From Nemophila menziesii (lineage: Eukaryota; Streptophyta; Magnoliopsida; Boraginales; Hydrophyllaceae): 64,000 nucleotides of DNA. Positions 62,026 to 64,000 of the stretch are shown one piece after another; the first letter of the stretch is position 1, and every line of letters starts with the position of its first letter. The position numbers were made by a program, and so were the translations under genes. The DNA lies in assembly GCA_029959085.1 (NCBI GenBank), contig JARWIR010000051.1, positions 2,542,001-2,606,000 of the forward strand, in the 5' to 3' direction. The notes below the pieces were generated by a model that worked only from the letters and a program-made list of their open reading frames with translations, did no database searches and was not told the DNA's origin.

Positions 62026-64000
62026 GTGGTAAACAATACGCATCCTCCTCCACCATTCCCATCACGCGTAAAAAACAAGAATAATGAAAAAGAATTCAAG
62101 AAGTTCCTTGACATGGGAAGCAAGTTAGATATCAACATACCATTTGTAGAAGCTCTCAACAGAATGCCAAAATATCTGAAATTCACGAAAGACATTATAT
62201 CTAACAAACAAAGCTTTGAAACTGGGGAATTGATTGGATTACCTGAGGAGTGCAGTGCTATATGTCAAAGCAAGTTGCCACCGTAGCTACAAGAACCCGG
62301 AAGTATTACCATTCCCATTGCTATTGGCGAATGATGGGTCTAGAAAGCATTTTGTAATTTAGGTACGAGTATCAATCTCATGCCAAAGTCCCTGTTCGAG
62401 AAACTCAACATAGGAGAGGTAGTACCTACTTCAGTAGTATTACAAATGGCGGATCACTCCCTCTCCCAACCAGTAGGTAAAATTAAAGATGTTTTAGTTA
62501 AAGCTGATAGTTTTATATTTCCTTGTGATTTTATTATTCTTGACTACGACGTGGAAAAGAATGTCCACATCATCTTGGGTACACCATTATTAGCCACGGG
62601 ACGTACACTAATAGTTGTTGAGAATGGTGAATTAATCATGAGGGTCGAAGACGAAAAGGTACAATTCAATGTGTTTAAGGCTATGAAATATTTAGATACG
62701 AAAGATGAATGCCTTAAAATAGATGTCATGAGCAAAACTACGCAAGAAGTTTATAATGAATCAAGCTTTGATGACACTCTAACAGCAGCCTTAGCACTTG
62801 AATCCCCAGAGATATATGACGACATAGCTAAAGAAGTTGCTGCATTAGATTCAGTTGACGGTAGAACAAAAGCAAGAATTCATGAACAATTTTGATAACC
62901 ATGAGATATTGAACCAATGAAGAAACCATCTATCGTATGTCCTCTAATTCTTGAGGAAAACCGCTTCAAGCTCATCTGCGTTATGTGTATTTAGGTATTA
63001 ACAAAACTTTTTCTGTTATTATTTCTACTAACCTTTCAGGTCCTCATGAAGATAAGTTACTACGTGTGCTTCGCTCTAACAAAGAGGAAATTGGGTGGAC
63101 TATAGCCGATATAAAGGGAATTTGTCCTACCATTTGCAAACACAAAATCATTCTTGAAAATGAAGGATGGCGTTTTATAGAGGGGCAAAGAAGACTTATG
63201 CCAACAATGAAGGAGGTGGTAAGGAAAGAGGTGATCAAGTTATTAGATGCGGGTATTATCTTACCAATTTCGAGTAGTAAATGGGTTAGTCCAGTGCAAT
63301 GTGTTCCAAAGAAAGGAGGTATCACTTCCATCCTTAATGATCAAAACAAAGCCATTTCATCAAGAACAGTTATGGGGTGGAGAGTGTGCATGGATTACCG
63401 TAAGCTCAACAAAGCCAAGAAGAAAGATCACTTCCCTTTACCGTTCATTGATCAAATCTTAGACAATCTTGTTGGGAGAGAGTATTACTATTTCCTTGAC
63501 GGATATTCAGGCTATAATTAGATTTGTGTAGATCCAGCTGATCAACACAAAACAAATTTCACTTGTCCATTTGGCACCTTTGCTTATAGAAGGATGCCGT
63601 TTGGTTTATGAAATGCACATGCCATGTTCCAGAGGTGTATGATGGCTATATTCTGGGACATGATTGATAACTACTTAGAAGTTTTAATTGATGATTTTTC
63701 GGTATTTGGAGATAGTTTTGATGAGTTCTTCAACAATCTTGAAAAGGTACTTCTACGATGAAGAAACAAATCATGTTCTTAATTGAGAAAAATGCCACTT
63801 CATGGTTCGAGAAGGGATTGTGTTGGGACATAAAGTTTTGAGTGCAGGAATGGAGGTTGACCGTATTAAAATTGAGGTTATCAAAACCCTACCACCTTCG
63901 GTTTCTGTTAAAGGCGTGAGTAGTTTATTAGGTCACACAGGATTTTACAGAAGATTTATTGAAGATTTCTCCAAGATCGCCAAACCGCTTTGTGCTTTAC
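62026..64000 (+). pseudogene. Athila-type pol (protease and reverse transcriptase), broken and cut by the window end
   Basis: After a linker (HPPPPFPSRVKNK, EECSAICQSKLPP, TAG at 62284) comes the aspartic protease. Its active-site triad is altered: FCNLGTSINLMP has Asn (AAT, 62356-62358) where Athila-type proteins have Asp. The fold continues with DHSLSQPVGKIKDVLVK and ILGTPLLATGRTLI. After a stop at 62893-62895 and a frame change, reverse transcriptase begins near 62985 (EEIGWTIADIKGICPTICKH, VRKEVIKLLDAGIILPISSS, WRVCMDYRKLNKAKKKDHF). TAG at 63519, GTFAYRRMPFGL with a TGA, and an altered catalytic box LIDDFSVFG follow, then multiple stops. RNase H and integrase are beyond the window. A long-dead copy. 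Confidence 0.88.

Overview
The window looks like AT-rich nuclear DNA from a flowering plant, probably a eudicot, in a transposon-dense stretch. The evidence is Ty1/copia and Athila-type Ty3/gypsy elements with plant tRNA primer sites, plant L1-type LINEs, Mutator-like and hAT-like MITEs, spliceosomal introns with GT..AG borders, and two ordinary plant genes. There is no sign of bacterial organisation. The species cannot be named from the sequence alone.

Only two host genes look intact. One is a one-exon gene at 43477-43836 whose product resembles the plant complex I ESSS/NDUFB11 subunit. The other, at about 52840-54046, is an A20/AN1 stress-associated protein gene with a 5' UTR intron. Two other host genes survive as intron-bearing fragments: a KH-domain RNA-binding protein (3831-4236, minus) and an ARM-repeat-like protein (4597-4996 and 22941-25172, plus).

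Layout. At 1-3543 is a Ty1/copia element on the minus strand, open and cut by the window edge. At 4597-15450 and 24776-37330 are two direct copies of one roughly 10 kb segment, duplicated and then invaded independently. Because each copy supplies the empty site for insertions in the other, element borders and target-site duplications (TSDs) can be read to the base. Copy A gained a foldback element (5032-6026), a MITE (6663-6853), a nearly pristine copia element (7258-12148) and a second MITE (14793-14971). Copy B gained a full-length LINE (25272-31877), a SINE (31898-32020) and a long foldback element (35894-37237). A further foldback element (12887-14272 and 33667-34960) was present before the duplication. 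Between the copies lie a hAT MITE (15613-16180) and an older, broken LINE (about 16437-22828).

From 38546 to the end, Athila-type gypsy debris dominates: LTRs at 38811-40312 (minus), 46400-49852 (minus, interrupted by gag) and 59013-60492 (plus), with decayed gag, protease and reverse transcriptase. Two hAT MITEs rich in CCTAGGCG motifs sit inside this debris. A four-unit tandem array of about 490 bp lies just upstream of the stress-associated protein gene.

The most unusual object is the LINE in copy B. It has intact ORFs, perfect 11-bp TSDs and a poly-A tail. Its 769-residue ORF1 is rich in hydrophobic stretches and shows none of the DUF4283/CCHC signature found in the other LINE of this window. 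ORF1 and ORF2 meet in an ATGGATAG stop/start overlap.
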